A stretch of 32,999 bases of DNA from a virus, in IMG/VR virus record IMGVR_UViG_3300042090_001375, positions 1 through 32,999 of that record. One strand, given 5' to 3'. The first letter of the stretch is position 1, and every line of letters starts with the position of its first letter. This document shows positions 24,316 through 32,678 of this stretch, piece by piece. The translations under genes were made by a program, and so were the position numbers. The notes under the pieces were generated by a model. The model did not search any database. It was not told the DNA's origin and worked only from the letters and a program-made list of their open reading frames with translations.

Positions 24316-25190
24316 TCGTAAGCGTATTGGAGATCCACACTCTTTATGCTTATTCCCGCACTTAAGATTCTAGTCACGGCATGAGACGCCTCTACACGGT
24401 CCTTGACAAAAAGCGCCTGTACATTGTCATAGTGACTGAGTAAGTCACGCAGGCGCTTGAACACGTGTGCGGCTGTAACCGTTCCGTGTTTTGGCTTGAA
24501 CTCAAGAGCAACGGATATGGGTGACTCAACCAATATTATGACATATGCGCCCACCTCCTTTGCACGTTCCATCTCCCTAAGAAAACGATCATGCCCCAAC
24601 GATAAAGTTCCCACTAGATCCACCAGACTTTTTCGTTCCACATAGACGCCCAAGTCCCTATCTGGAATGAGCCCATAATCGCCCACGTTCAGTTTGGAAT
24701 GAATTGCCCCCACCAATCCCAACGGATTCTGTTCTCGCGTGTCTATAACCATCGATCCCAGCGGCAATGATTCGTAGGTCAATTGACCGGTGAACCTGAT
24801 TTGGTACCCAAGCTGGGTGCATATGGCGTTATAGCCGCCCACCCTGTTGTAGTAGTGAATTGACGGACACATGAGAGATTCCAGTTCTACCTGTGTGGGA
24901 GGATATATCAGATCCTTCTCGGACTTTCTCTTCATTAGCCAATCGACAGCCCACTGTCGTCCCTCGACGGGATTGGCAGCAATCCACTTCTTCAGATTGT
25001 CCTTGCACAGGAACTCTGTGGCAAGGTATTTGTCCACCGTGGTAAAAGGAATGGTTTGGCCAGTTAACCGGTCTCTCCTGTCATAGTATGTAACGTAGTA
25101 GGTCTCCTTTTTAACCTTAAGCTTGCGCAAATGCTTATGCAGGTCAGCAAGTGATTCGTGCCACGTTTGATCTATGAGACAGTTGAACAT
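24279..25190 (-). CDS. ERCC4-type (XPF/Mus81 family) nuclease
   Basis: 303 aa. Residues 146-290 hold the full ERCC4 nuclease signature: MVIDTREQNPL (D150), NVGDYGLI (GDY 170-172) and VYVERKSLVDLVGTLSLG (ERK 185-187), then RFLREMERAKE. Such enzymes cut branched or flap DNA. The N-terminal about 110 residues include a basic segment (KVKKETYYVTYYDRRDR) and a possible small DNA-binding unit (PTQVELESLMCPSIHYYNRVGGYNAI-like fold). It lies between the putative small terminase and TerL, overlapping TerL, so it is co-expressed with packaging. It could resolve branched replicating DNA before packaging; this role is inference. Confidence 0.85.
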   Translation of the reverse strand: MFNCLIDQTWHESLADLHKHLRKLKVKKETYYVTYYDRRDRLTGQTIPFTTVDKYLATEFLCKDNLKKWIAANPVEGRQWAVDWLMKRKSEKDLIYPPTQVELESLMCPSIHYYNRVGGYNAICTQLGYQIRFTGQLTYESLPLGSMVIDTREQNPLGLVGAIHSKLNVGDYGLIPDRDLGVYVERKSLVDLVGTLSLGHDRFLREMERAKEVGAYVIILVESPISVALEFKPKHGTVTAAHVFKRLRDLLSHYDNVQALFVKDRVEASHAVTRILSAGISIKSVDLQYAYECKQLIDPLPCQ

Positions 25191-25191
25191 G

Positions 25192-26343
25192 TCAATTTAG
25201 GATGTCGTCCTTACTCAGACCAAAAATCTCCGCTTTGAGCGAATCCATATCACTCAACCTTTCTATCTCCTGCTTTAACGCTGCCTTTTGTTTGCGCTCA
25301 TTCATCTGGATTATCTTCTTCCTATCCTCCTCGTGTTTCCACCTCTCGACTAGATTGTGCAGTGAAGCGCTAGCCTGTATCTTGTCGTTGAGTCGTTTTG
25401 CACGGTCCCCCACCAATGTCTTAAGCAGCGAGGCGCTCTGCTTCATTGAAGCATTGGCCTTTTCTCGCACGGCGTTAAGAAACTCCACCTCGTTGAATTG
25501 GATCTTTGCGCCGGGGGTTTCCAAAACCGACTGCATACGCTCATCGAGTTGTGCAATCGTCCTCTCTATCTGTGTGCGTCTAACGGTTTCAGCCGCGAAC
25601 GATATGTACTGTATCACCTCTTCAGACAATAGATCGGGCTTGTCCCAACATACCGCGATGAAGGTTGATTCGAACAGCTCGCGGTCATCCCTGCGAATGT
25701 ACTTGTTTCCCTCTATACGATAAAGCACCATTTTCATGTAGCTGAGCAAGCCCTGTAGCTGCTTGCGGTCGTTGTTGCTTAGGTTGGCATAATCGTATAT
25801 GGGTTTGCCGTCCTTCTTAGGGTTGACAGCATACCGGTTGACCTTGGGGACAAGCTGCTTCATGTCAGATGGCGGCTCATAAGGGCCGTCCACCCATTCT
25901 TCACCGCGTCTGAACGAGGGGTCTATTTCCCGGCAGTAAGAGACGATCATGCGGCACTGAGGGCTGCCCACCATGATGTTGTCGTTGCCAAAGAGTACTT
26001 TTGCCATCTCCAGCGGAGATGAGCCCCCCATGTTGTTGCGTATATACTCTTTCTGGTCCTCGGTTAGGACACTGTCGCTTTCTGGTGTGGCGGGCACCAC
26101 TGGTACACTTGCCTTTCCCGTTGCCGCCAAGCGCAGTTTTATAGCCTTGCATTTGACGCTGCGACCATCGATGGTGGGGTCATTGAATACTAGCCGCGTC
26201 AGTTCTTTGACATCCATTTGCCAGTTTTCATCGATTAGCTTGTTCTGCTCATCGGTCAACACGGGTATGGGCTGGGCAGACTTGGCATACTGCTTTTTGC
26301 CCCCATTTTCCAGTGTGGACTCAGATGTTTCTATATCACTCAT
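25192..26343 (-). CDS. Possible terminase small subunit (DNA-binding, two repeats)
   Basis: 383 aa. Two similar N-terminal units, residues 28-73 (VLTDEQNKLIDENW...ELTRLVFNDPTIDGRSVKCKAI) and 92-139 (VLTEDQKEYIRNNM...EMAKVLFGNDNIMVGSPQCRMI), look like helix-turn-helix domains with a shared pattern. The C-terminal half is a long coiled coil (QIERTIAQLDERMQSVLE, then lysine-rich helices to the end). A DNA-binding head plus a helical oligomerisation region, one gene before the nuclease and two before TerL, fits TerS. It stops 1 nt before the nuclease start. No TerS family was recognised; another transcription or packaging factor is possible. Confidence 0.5.
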   Translation of the reverse strand: MSDIETSESTLENGGKKQYAKSAQPIPVLTDEQNKLIDENWQMDVKELTRLVFNDPTIDGRSVKCKAIKLRLAATGKASVPVVPATPESDSVLTEDQKEYIRNNMGGSSPLEMAKVLFGNDNIMVGSPQCRMIVSYCREIDPSFRRGEEWVDGPYEPPSDMKQLVPKVNRYAVNPKKDGKPIYDYANLSNNDRKQLQGLLSYMKMVLYRIEGNKYIRRDDRELFESTFIAVCWDKPDLLSEEVIQYISFAAETVRRTQIERTIAQLDERMQSVLETPGAKIQFNEVEFLNAVREKANASMKQSASLLKTLVGDRAKRLNDKIQASASLHNLVERWKHEEDRKKIIQMNERKQKAALKQEIERLSDMDSLKAEIFGLSKDDILN

Positions 26344-26353
26344 ACACAGTAAG

Positions 26354-26359
26354 TTACAC
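26354..26359 (-). promoter_or_regulatory. GTGTAA element in the gap before the TerS-like gene
   Basis: On the - strand TCTGGTGTAACTTACTG, in the 68-base gap between the sigma-like and TerS-like genes, 11-16 nt before the ATG. It is the least similar of the set beyond its six-base core. Confidence 0.3.
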
Positions 26360-26411
26360 CAGATTTGGAACGAGTTGTGTATTGCATCATATCTCGATGC
26401 ACATCAATCAG

Positions 26412-27092
26412 TTATGCTAGGTCCTGCTCTTCTATGATCTCTTTGGCCTTGAGAACAATAAGCTTCTTGAGCTTGAGAAGCATCTGATACCCCTCGTAGG
26501 TCTTCGTGCCCGTTTTCTTGTAACCAAGTTCCTTGCCAACTTCCTGCTCTGATTTGCCCTCGATGTATATCATGCGATAGATCATGTACTCGTTTGCATC
26601 CAGCTTGTCCTTCATTTTTTCATCGATGATGGATTTGGAACCGGCTATATCAAGAAAGTCGCTTTGTATTGAGTTGACCTCCTGCATATGATTCTCAAGA
26701 GGAAGAGTCTGCTGCACCCTGAAGTGATCGAGTTTGCGACGCTCCCAATTGCGATATAGAGGACATTCAGCGCATTGGAGCTTGCTGGGGGTCATAAGAC
26801 AAGCGTCCCCGCCTCCATTGTGCGGGCAACCGGTCACGCAAGGTCGGCTGAACTTGGTATGGTTGTTTCGAAGAATGTTGGTCTTCTCGTTGGTGATCAG
26901 TTTTGACAGCCAGTGGGAAAACTTGCCCTTCTCGGGATCGAACTTATGGTACTTGAAGAACACCCGAGTCAGCAACTGCTGCCTCACATCCTCCCAAGGC
27001 ATGCTCGCCAGCTTCCAGTCGCCCTTTCGCTTCTCTATCTGACTCTCTATAGTTGGTACTAGAGATTCGAATGTTGGCTTGTCGATAGGCAT
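26412..27092 (-). CDS. Sigma-factor-like protein with cysteine-rich insert
   Basis: 226 aa. Residues 31-76 (PWEDVRQQLLTRVFFKYHKF, then GKFSHWLSKLITNEKTNILR) follow the sigma-70 region 2 pattern, including the FSHWL-x-I-x-N-x-x-x-x-x-R stretch. Residues 160-215 (KLDANEYMIYRMIYIEGKS, EQEVGKELGYKK) look like region 4, the helix-turn-helix that binds -35 DNA. Between them is a cysteine cluster, C85-x3-C89, C98, C107-x2-C110, probably zinc-binding, which standard sigma factors lack. A phage sigma could direct host RNA polymerase to late promoters. The ATG overlaps the stop of the zinc-ribbon gene by 1 nt, so the two are coupled. The call is by pattern; it could be a divergent ECF-like factor or a sigma-derived DNA-binding protein. 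Confidence 0.62.
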   Translation of the reverse strand: MPIDKPTFESLVPTIESQIEKRKGDWKLASMPWEDVRQQLLTRVFFKYHKFDPEKGKFSHWLSKLITNEKTNILRNNHTKFSRPCVTGCPHNGGGDACLMTPSKLQCAECPLYRNWERRKLDHFRVQQTLPLENHMQEVNSIQSDFLDIAGSKSIIDEKMKDKLDANEYMIYRMIYIEGKSEQEVGKELGYKKTGTKTYEGYQMLLKLKKLIVLKAKEIIEEQDLA

Positions 27093-27496
27093 TAACGCAT
27101 AGGGGTAGGATGAAGCATGTGCTTGAGAGCTTCCTCCTTGGCCTTGGGAAGACCCGCGTCAGCCTCGGCAAATCCAGTGCCATTCTCGAAACGTTCAAAC
27201 GACATATCCTTGGGTATTGTGCTGCCAACCACCTTGCCCTCCTGCGTTATATTCACGGTTACCTTCTGCCGTTTTTCCCCCTCGACATGCACGCTTAGGG
27301 ACGATGGAATTTCCTCCTGAATCTCTTCCATTCGCTGAGCCTTCTCTTGGAATCGATCAACCTTGCGTGCTGTGGTGGAGGATGATCCCCTTTCAATCTT
27401 TCGCACGAATGGTTCTGAGCAGAAAGCACAGAAGGCGGGCTTGCGTTCAGACCAGTCTGTCGCGCCCCCACACGATTGACAATATAGCTTGGGCAT
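27092..27496 (-). CDS. Zinc-ribbon protein upstream of sigma-like gene
   Basis: 134 aa. N-terminal zinc ribbon: C6-x2-C9 and C23-x2-C26 (LYCQSCGG...AFCAFCSEP). Residues 40-65 are a charged helix; residues 65-95 form likely beta strands (LSVHVEGEKRQKVTVNIT); the C-terminus is helical. Its stop overlaps the start of the sigma-like gene, pointing to a linked role in transcription or DNA handling. No specific family recognised. It begins 12 nt after the stop of the membrane protein gene. Confidence 0.65.
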   Translation of the reverse strand: MPKLYCQSCGGATDWSERKPAFCAFCSEPFVRKIERGSSSTTARKVDRFQEKAQRMEEIQEEIPSSLSVHVEGEKRQKVTVNITQEGKVVGSTIPKDMSFERFENGTGFAEADAGLPKAKEEALKHMLHPTPMR

Positions 27497-27508
27497 GAGT
27501 ATCCTTGG

Positions 27509-28606
27509 TTATGTTGATGGATGGGCTGCCGCCGGAGCTGCCGTCACAACAGCCGGAGCGGTTGCCGGGGCGACAAGTGGCACAGGGGTTTGAGCCGCCG
27601 CATTGGCTGTACTTGCCATGGAGGCAACCAGCTGATCTGCTACGGTTGGAGTAGTGGCCACGGTGACCAAATGAGCCTGTGTGGTGGCAAGGGTGCTCTT
27701 AGTTACCGCATGAGCGGCCTGTTCGGCTGCCAGCTGGGTTTGGGTGGCTGCGTGCAAGGCTTTCACTTCGGCCACCGCCTTGTCGGCGAGCGCGTGCCAC
27801 AGGCCGAGAATCCAGCTTGTTCCTGCCTTGATGGCGGGTTCAAGAACCGGAAACGCTTGTGCGATAATGGGTAACGCTACGAACAAAAGGATGACCCCCG
27901 CGATACCGAACAGCCCCAATCCGAGGAACCATGCTTTGACACGTTGCTCCCAAGAGATCTGCACGATCTGAATCTGTTTTGCACTGGAAGCGGCCACGCC
28001 ATTGGCTATAACCACCTGCTTTACAGCCGTGTCTCTGGCAACCGTCATGGTTTGGGCTGCCTGTTCTGCCAAAGCCAGATTGCCCTTGACCTGCGCGTTC
28101 TCCAGCGTGACGTTGTTGAGAGACTGAGTCGTGATCAGGTTGACGTTTTTCAGGTTGGCATTCTGCTTGACTAGGTCAGCGTTTGCCGCGCTCAGCTCCT
28201 TGATGATGTTGGTGAACTGGGTCACTTGGGAGGCGGTGGCGGGTCCGCTCACATCCAAAGCGTTGGATATCATCAAATCGGCGATCTTGGACTGAAGCGA
28301 TGGATTGGGATCTTGTTCTATGGCCAGCTTGCCGCCCGTAATGTAGCCAGCCAACAGCTGATCCTTGGCCTGATGAGCCTTCTCCAGATCGGCCAGTGCT
28401 GCGTCAGCCTTGGCATTTGCCACCGCAAGGGCGTCTGATGTCTGCTTTGCAGCCTGCACCTCGGTGACAGTTGCGACCACCGCCTTGGCCGTATTCTTCT
28501 CTCTGGCCACATGCCATTCGTAAGCACCAGCGCCCCCCAGCCCCAATACTGCCAGCACCACCACCAACACGAGTGCCGCCACTCCCCTGTTTTTCTTGAT
28601 GTTCAC
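27509..28606 (-). CDS. Membrane/coiled-coil protein of unknown function
   Basis: 365 aa. An N-terminal hydrophobic segment (residues 8-29, VAALVLVVVLAVLGLGGAGA) after KNR fits a membrane anchor. Residues 40-215 are Ala/Gln/Asn-rich helix, likely coiled coil. A second hydrophobic stretch spans 225-252 (FLGLGLFGIAGVILLFVALP), followed by an Ala/Thr/Pro-rich low-complexity tail. The ATG is 1 nt from the stop of the unknown 144-aa gene. It resembles no tail or lysis family that I recognise; a virion membrane-interacting protein, spanin-like or injection protein are all possible. Codons and alanine content agree with its neighbours. Confidence 0.65.
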   Translation of the reverse strand: MNIKKNRGVAALVLVVVLAVLGLGGAGAYEWHVAREKNTAKAVVATVTEVQAAKQTSDALAVANAKADAALADLEKAHQAKDQLLAGYITGGKLAIEQDPNPSLQSKIADLMISNALDVSGPATASQVTQFTNIIKELSAANADLVKQNANLKNVNLITTQSLNNVTLENAQVKGNLALAEQAAQTMTVARDTAVKQVVIANGVAASSAKQIQIVQISWEQRVKAWFLGLGLFGIAGVILLFVALPIIAQAFPVLEPAIKAGTSWILGLWHALADKAVAEVKALHAATQTQLAAEQAAHAVTKSTLATTQAHLVTVATTPTVADQLVASMASTANAAAQTPVPLVAPATAPAVVTAAPAAAHPST

Positions 28607-28607
28607 G

Positions 28608-29039
28608 TTATTCCTTAATGATGTCGCCCAGACCGTCCAGCACGGTAAGGGGAATCTTGTTCACTTTAGTGATGTCCTCTTCCTCCAGACCAAGATCCTT
28701 GGGCGTGACGGTTAGCAGGCCATTGATCTCCTCCTCTTGGCTGTTCACTTCAGCCAGCTGGGCAGTGAACCTCTTGATCTTGTCCGTGTCACCTTCGCTG
28801 ATTTGGTCTTCGCCGCCACTGACCTCCTTGATCAGATCGTCCCGCACCTTGCCGAAAGCGTCCACATGTTCCTTGAGGATGCGCAGATTCTTGGCAAGAT
28901 TCCATCTCACCTTGCCGGTGAAGTTGTAGGGCTTCTTGATCACCCCGTTCTTACCGTTAACCTCTACTACTTCTTCGATGCCGTCCAAGGCTGACAAGGC
29001 GGCGTACAACTGGCAGATTTTGCTGATTTTTAGTTTCAT
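28608..29039 (-). CDS. Unknown conserved-looking helical protein
   Basis: 144 aa from ATG 29039 (MKLKISKICQLY). The longer start at 29063 would put GGAGGT, a perfect ribosome site, inside coding sequence; the spacing from it to 29039 is 13 nt, longer than ideal. The first helix (KISKICQLYAALSALDG), a short beta turn (VVEVNGKNGVIKKPYNF), then a long helical pair (GKVRWNLAKNLRILKEHVDAFG) and an acidic C-terminal part form the protein. No catalytic motif is visible and no family was recognised. Confidence 0.62.
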   Translation of the reverse strand: MKLKISKICQLYAALSALDGIEEVVEVNGKNGVIKKPYNFTGKVRWNLAKNLRILKEHVDAFGKVRDDLIKEVSGGEDQISEGDTDKIKRFTAQLAEVNSQEEEINGLLTVTPKDLGLEEEDITKVNKIPLTVLDGLGDIIKE

Positions 29040-29146
29040 GGTTTGATGCAATACCTCCATCATGAGTGACTTGATCGAAATGTCAAGCCTAAATGAGATC
29101 AGGTCTCAGTTGCATCAGAGAGGACATGTTATAAGCTCTGCTAATA

Positions 29147-29416
29147 TCATGGTACCAACCCGCTGATAAACGTAAGGCCCAGATTGGCGGCAAGGCAGGT
29201 GGGTAGGTATACCTCGTCATTGGCCTGTCCCGACCAGTTGACATACTGGCCGGATGTTAGGGTCACGTTTTGCGGAGCGGTGAGGGGGTTGCCGCTACAG
29301 TCCAGAATGCGATATTGGGCGGTCAGGGTAACATTGGGCGCTATGGTAAACGCGTACAAGGCCAGCTGGCAGCCGGAGGATGGGAACATGGGAACGGGAG
29401 TAATCGCGACGATCAT
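29147..29416 (-). CDS. Small beta-rich protein after tailspike
   Basis: 89 aa, starting 12 nt after the tailspike stop. Likely all beta (NVTLTAQYRILDCSGNPL, NVTLTSGQYVNWSGQAND), with two cysteines that could pair. Its place directly after the tailspike suggests a tail appendage accessory protein, but the family is unknown. It is followed by about 107 bases before the 29039 start, in which I see only short weak inverted repeats and no clear promoter. Confidence 0.55.
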   Translation of the reverse strand: MIVAITPVPMFPSSGCQLALYAFTIAPNVTLTAQYRILDCSGNPLTAPQNVTLTSGQYVNWSGQANDEVYLPTCLAANLGLTFISGLVP

Positions 29417-29428
29417 GTGTGTGTTGGG

Positions 29429-32400
29429 TTACAGGTTGTAGTAGGGAATCTTGAACACGTTGTTGCCGGTAATCTTTAGCTGAATGAAGCCCACTGGATT
29501 GGAGGGCAACGAGGCGCTGCCTATGTCGGCAGAAGTGGAAGTGGGATACAGCAACTGGGGAAAGCTGCCGACAGTTAGCGAGCCACTGATGATGACGTTC
29601 TGGCTGGTAGCCAACCCGTTTGCTGGCCCCATGGACACCAGATTGTTGCTGGGCGTGGAGGCTCCGCTAGCAGGGGTAATGAAAGGCTGCATTCTGGGGC
29701 CGATGCCCGCCACTGTAATCGGAGAAGATCCCGTTCCGATGACCAACACGTCGCAGTATACGGTGGCCCCACCATTGTTGCCGATGCGTATCTGGCTTAC
29801 CGTGTCTGCCCCTCCATACTGGCTGTGACGCACCCAGTTGATCAGACCATTATCGCTTCCATATCCGTCCACGCTTATATATATCTCCTCATCCGTATAG
29901 GTGTTGTTGTCGGAGGAGGGGGCGCTGATCCTGAGAATGCCACCTACGTATTCATACGAGCCACTGAGAAGCCTCCACCAGCCGGTGGCAAAAGGCACGA
30001 AGGTGGTTGTGTTGCCGAGAGAGGCCCCCACGTTGGTCCCCGCAACAGTGAGAGTGCCTGCCACGTTCATGTTCTGGCTGGTTGAGATCCCGTTGATGGG
30101 CGACAACACGGTCACGCTTGATGCTGGGGTAGAGGCACCGTTGGTGATTTTGGTCAATAGCGGAGCGCCTCTGGGGCTATACAGGGACACGTACAGGGGA
30201 TATTGTCCGGTTTCCGATACATACAGGTCAACGAGGCAATTGGGGCCGCCATCGTTTCCGATTCTACCACTGCCGATCACGGGACCGTTGGCGTAGTTCG
30301 AGTGCCGCACCCAGTCTATAGTGCCAGCATTGCCATATCCGTTCACGTCGATCCATAGCTCGTCGTCCACGTAACAGTTGGCATTGTTGGTATATCCAAG
30401 AGGATCAAACACCCTCAGTATGCCGCCGACGTGCTCATAGCTTCCGCTTAACACACGGTACCATCCAATCGCGCTTGGAATTAACTGGCTGTTTGACTGT
30501 ACTACATTCGAGTTAAGGGGCAATGGTATCGTCACATCGGGTATGAAAAATCCCGCACCGCTTGGATTGCCAAGGTTGTTCCTGTGCGTATAGCTGATGG
30601 CCGAATTGGTGTTTGAGCCAGCGGATGCGAATCCTACCATGCTGGCGTACTGGCCGACCTGATTGGTAAACGACACCGACTTGACGTTGTGGGTCCTGTT
30701 GTTCTCTATCAGCACGTTGGCGTTGCCGCCGAGGTTGGAGCTATAGTAAACGATGCCCCACTGATTGACGGACCCATTGAAGTCGTTATCCGATATGGTG
30801 ATACCACTTGTGTTGGGTTGGGCGGCAGTGCCGTCGGAAGCATCTAGGAAGATGAAGTAGTTGCCTATACCGGAATGGGTCAGGCTGTTTTCCGAGAAGT
30901 TGACGAACGAGGTGGCCTGATTGTAGAACAGCGTACCATAACTGTTGGGGTAGTTGCTGTTGACTATGGTGTTGCCGACGATGTTGACGTTCTTGGCGTA
31001 GTACGTGTTGACGTTATAGGTATAGCAGTCTTTGATCGTGTTGCCGACCACGTTGTAGTAGTTGGGATAAGGATACGTATTGACGCCGTTGCAGATGATG
31101 CCGTCAAGCAGAATCACGTTCGGATTAACGCTGCCCGTTACACCATCAATGGAGTTGTCAACCACGTTGACGTAGTACGAGTCAGCCATCTCGATTCCCA
31201 GATAGGATGTCCCCTTGATGGTGTTGTTCGCTATCACGATGTTCTTCGAGAAGTGGGCGATGCTGATGCCCCACGCGCTGTTTTCGATGTAGTTGTCGCA
31301 CACTATCGTGCTGGCTATGTCACCCCACAGCTCGATACCCATCTGATTGGTGTTGACCAGTATGTTCTTGGAGATGAAGTTGCCAGCTGAGTACCCGCTT
31401 TCGTTTTGCAGGGCTTGGAACTTGATGCCGCCGAAGTAGTTCTGGCCGCCCGCCCCCTGATATCCCATGCTGCTGCCCCATGAATCGTTGAACTTGTTGT
31501 TCGTGATCCTGATTTTTTGGGGTTGGCCGGTGCCGTACATGCCATATTGGAAGGCACTCTGCGTGTACACGCCAATCTGAAAGTTGGCAAAGCGGTTGTT
31601 GTCGATCACCGTCTCGTAGTTGGAGCCGTACAGGAAGATGCATTCCCCAATCGTGTTGGCAATGTAGGAGTTGCGGATCGTAAGGCTGGTGGTGTTGTTC
31701 GCGTTGATCGTGCCGTTGGTCGGCGCGGATGTGGATGAGGAACGGCCACCCAGCACGTTGATGCCGTCCCAGATGACGTTGGAGCATCCCGTGAAGAAAA
31801 CGGAGGCATAGTCCAAATCGTTGGCGGCACTGATCGTGGCACCGCCGAACCCAAGGAAGCTCAGGTTGCTGCCGCTGATCACCAGTACGCCGGTCTTGGC
31901 GTAGTTGAGCGGCGGGAAGTAGAGCCCGGCATAGCCGGTGCTGTTGTTCTGGTAGTAGCTGATGGCCGTCTGAATGGCAAAGGTGTCGTTGGTAGATCCG
32001 TTGCCGACCACGCCGAACTGCTGGACGTTCAGGAAGGGGCCAGCCCCGCCCGCGCCACCTCCGATATTGGCCTTGACGTAGCCGGAAAGAGCGGCGATGT
32101 TGGCGTTGAGTGTCGAGCCGGTCTGACCGAAAGCCGTGGCAAACACACCGCTCATTCCCATAATGTCCAGATATAGCGCCGCCCCAGTTGCCGTCATGCC
32201 TCCCGATAGGTTGATACCGTTGTTATTCGCGGCAATCCAAGCCAGCTGGCCGGTAGACGCTATGCTGATGGCCAGTGTGTTGAACGTGGCGTTGAAGGTG
32301 GTGGCCAGATTGATACCCGTCTGGGTGAGGTTGGACACCAGTGAAGTGACCGTCGGGGAAATCGCGCCGCTCCAGTTGGTCAGGTCCAGATACAGTGTCT

Positions 32401-32677
32401 GGCCGCTAGTAGAGAAGTTGGCGCGATCCGTCACGATCTGAGATTGAAGATTCGAGCCGGTATTGAACAGGTTGAGGGCCGTGGCAAAGGTCCCATTCAT
32501 CACCCCGCTCAGGCCCACGATGTCGGAAAGCAACAGCTGCCCGCTGGCCCCCGCGCTGCCTTGAGCGTCGAAGTTGCCGGAGCCGACCAGCAATCCCCCA
32601 AGAAACAGCTGGTTACCCGTCACGGTAAGCATCTGCCCGTTGAGGAATATCTGGTCGAATACGCTGATGTTGGCCAT
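29429..32677 (-). CDS. Tailspike with right-handed beta-helix (pectate-lyase fold)
   Basis: 1082 aa. Residues 1-210 are an N-terminal region with TSGxxL-type repeats related to the gpJ array, ending in a Gly hinge. Residues about 215-690 begin with LNVQQFGVVGNGSTNDTFAIQ, the entry signature of phage pectate-lyase-superfamily tailspikes, and continue with many NxIxNN-type coils (VIDNNRF, IRITNNKFND, IVIANNTIKG), typical of a right-handed beta helix. Residues about 733-1036 are two tandem copies of a module (GWYRVLSGSYEHVGGILRV and GWWRLLSGSYEYVGGILRI). Such spikes bind or cut surface polysaccharide. The ATG follows the S74-domain gene by 1 nt. No depolymerase catalytic pair can be assigned by eye. 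Confidence 0.88.
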   Translation of the reverse strand: MANISVFDQIFLNGQMLTVTGNQLFLGGLLVGSGNFDAQGSAGASGQLLLSDIVGLSGVMNGTFATALNLFNTGSNLQSQIVTDRANFSTSGQTLYLDLTNWSGAISPTVTSLVSNLTQTGINLATTFNATFNTLAISIASTGQLAWIAANNNGINLSGGMTATGAALYLDIMGMSGVFATAFGQTGSTLNANIAALSGYVKANIGGGAGGAGPFLNVQQFGVVGNGSTNDTFAIQTAISYYQNNSTGYAGLYFPPLNYAKTGVLVISGSNLSFLGFGGATISAANDLDYASVFFTGCSNVIWDGINVLGGRSSSTSAPTNGTINANNTTSLTIRNSYIANTIGECIFLYGSNYETVIDNNRFANFQIGVYTQSAFQYGMYGTGQPQKIRITNNKFNDSWGSSMGYQGAGGQNYFGGIKFQALQNESGYSAGNFISKNILVNTNQMGIELWGDIASTIVCDNYIENSAWGISIAHFSKNIVIANNTIKGTSYLGIEMADSYYVNVVDNSIDGVTGSVNPNVILLDGIICNGVNTYPYPNYYNVVGNTIKDCYTYNVNTYYAKNVNIVGNTIVNSNYPNSYGTLFYNQATSFVNFSENSLTHSGIGNYFIFLDASDGTAAQPNTSGITISDNDFNGSVNQWGIVYYSSNLGGNANVLIENNRTHNVKSVSFTNQVGQYASMVGFASAGSNTNSAISYTHRNNLGNPSGAGFFIPDVTIPLPLNSNVVQSNSQLIPSAIGWYRVLSGSYEHVGGILRVFDPLGYTNNANCYVDDELWIDVNGYGNAGTIDWVRHSNYANGPVIGSGRIGNDGGPNCLVDLYVSETGQYPLYVSLYSPRGAPLLTKITNGASTPASSVTVLSPINGISTSQNMNVAGTLTVAGTNVGASLGNTTTFVPFATGWWRLLSGSYEYVGGILRISAPSSDNNTYTDEEIYISVDGYGSDNGLINWVRHSQYGGADTVSQIRIGNNGGATVYCDVLVIGTGSSPITVAGIGPRMQPFITPASGASTPSNNLVSMGPANGLATSQNVIISGSLTVGSFPQLLYPTSTSADIGSASLPSNPVGFIQLKITGNNVFKIPYYNL
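29573..30484 (-). repeat. Tandem pair of C-terminal modules in tailspike
   Basis: First module 30002-30484, second about 29573-30001. Shared landmarks are GW(Y/W)R(V/L)LSGSYE, VGGILR, INWVRHS-type, RIGN(D/N)GG, GASTP, and a closing SQNxxxxGxLTV segment. They look like receptor- or trimer-binding beta domains duplicated within the gene. Confidence 0.75.
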
Positions 32678-32678
32678 G

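Noticed and set aside
25202-25723. 173-aa Ser/Cys-rich frame on the + strand
   Set aside because: Antisense of the Lys/Glu/Asp-rich coiled coil of the TerS-like gene; composition is a mirror effect.
29064-29146. TTGACA-like -35 and short inverted repeats in the 29.1 kb gap
   Set aside because: No matching -10 at proper spacing; stems are only 5 bp.
29062-29166. 34-aa + strand frame (MSDLIEMSSLNEIRS start) in the small gap before the 29039 gene
   Set aside because: Reads plausibly but has no ribosome site, is opposite to all neighbours, and overlaps the 3' end of the 89-aa gene.
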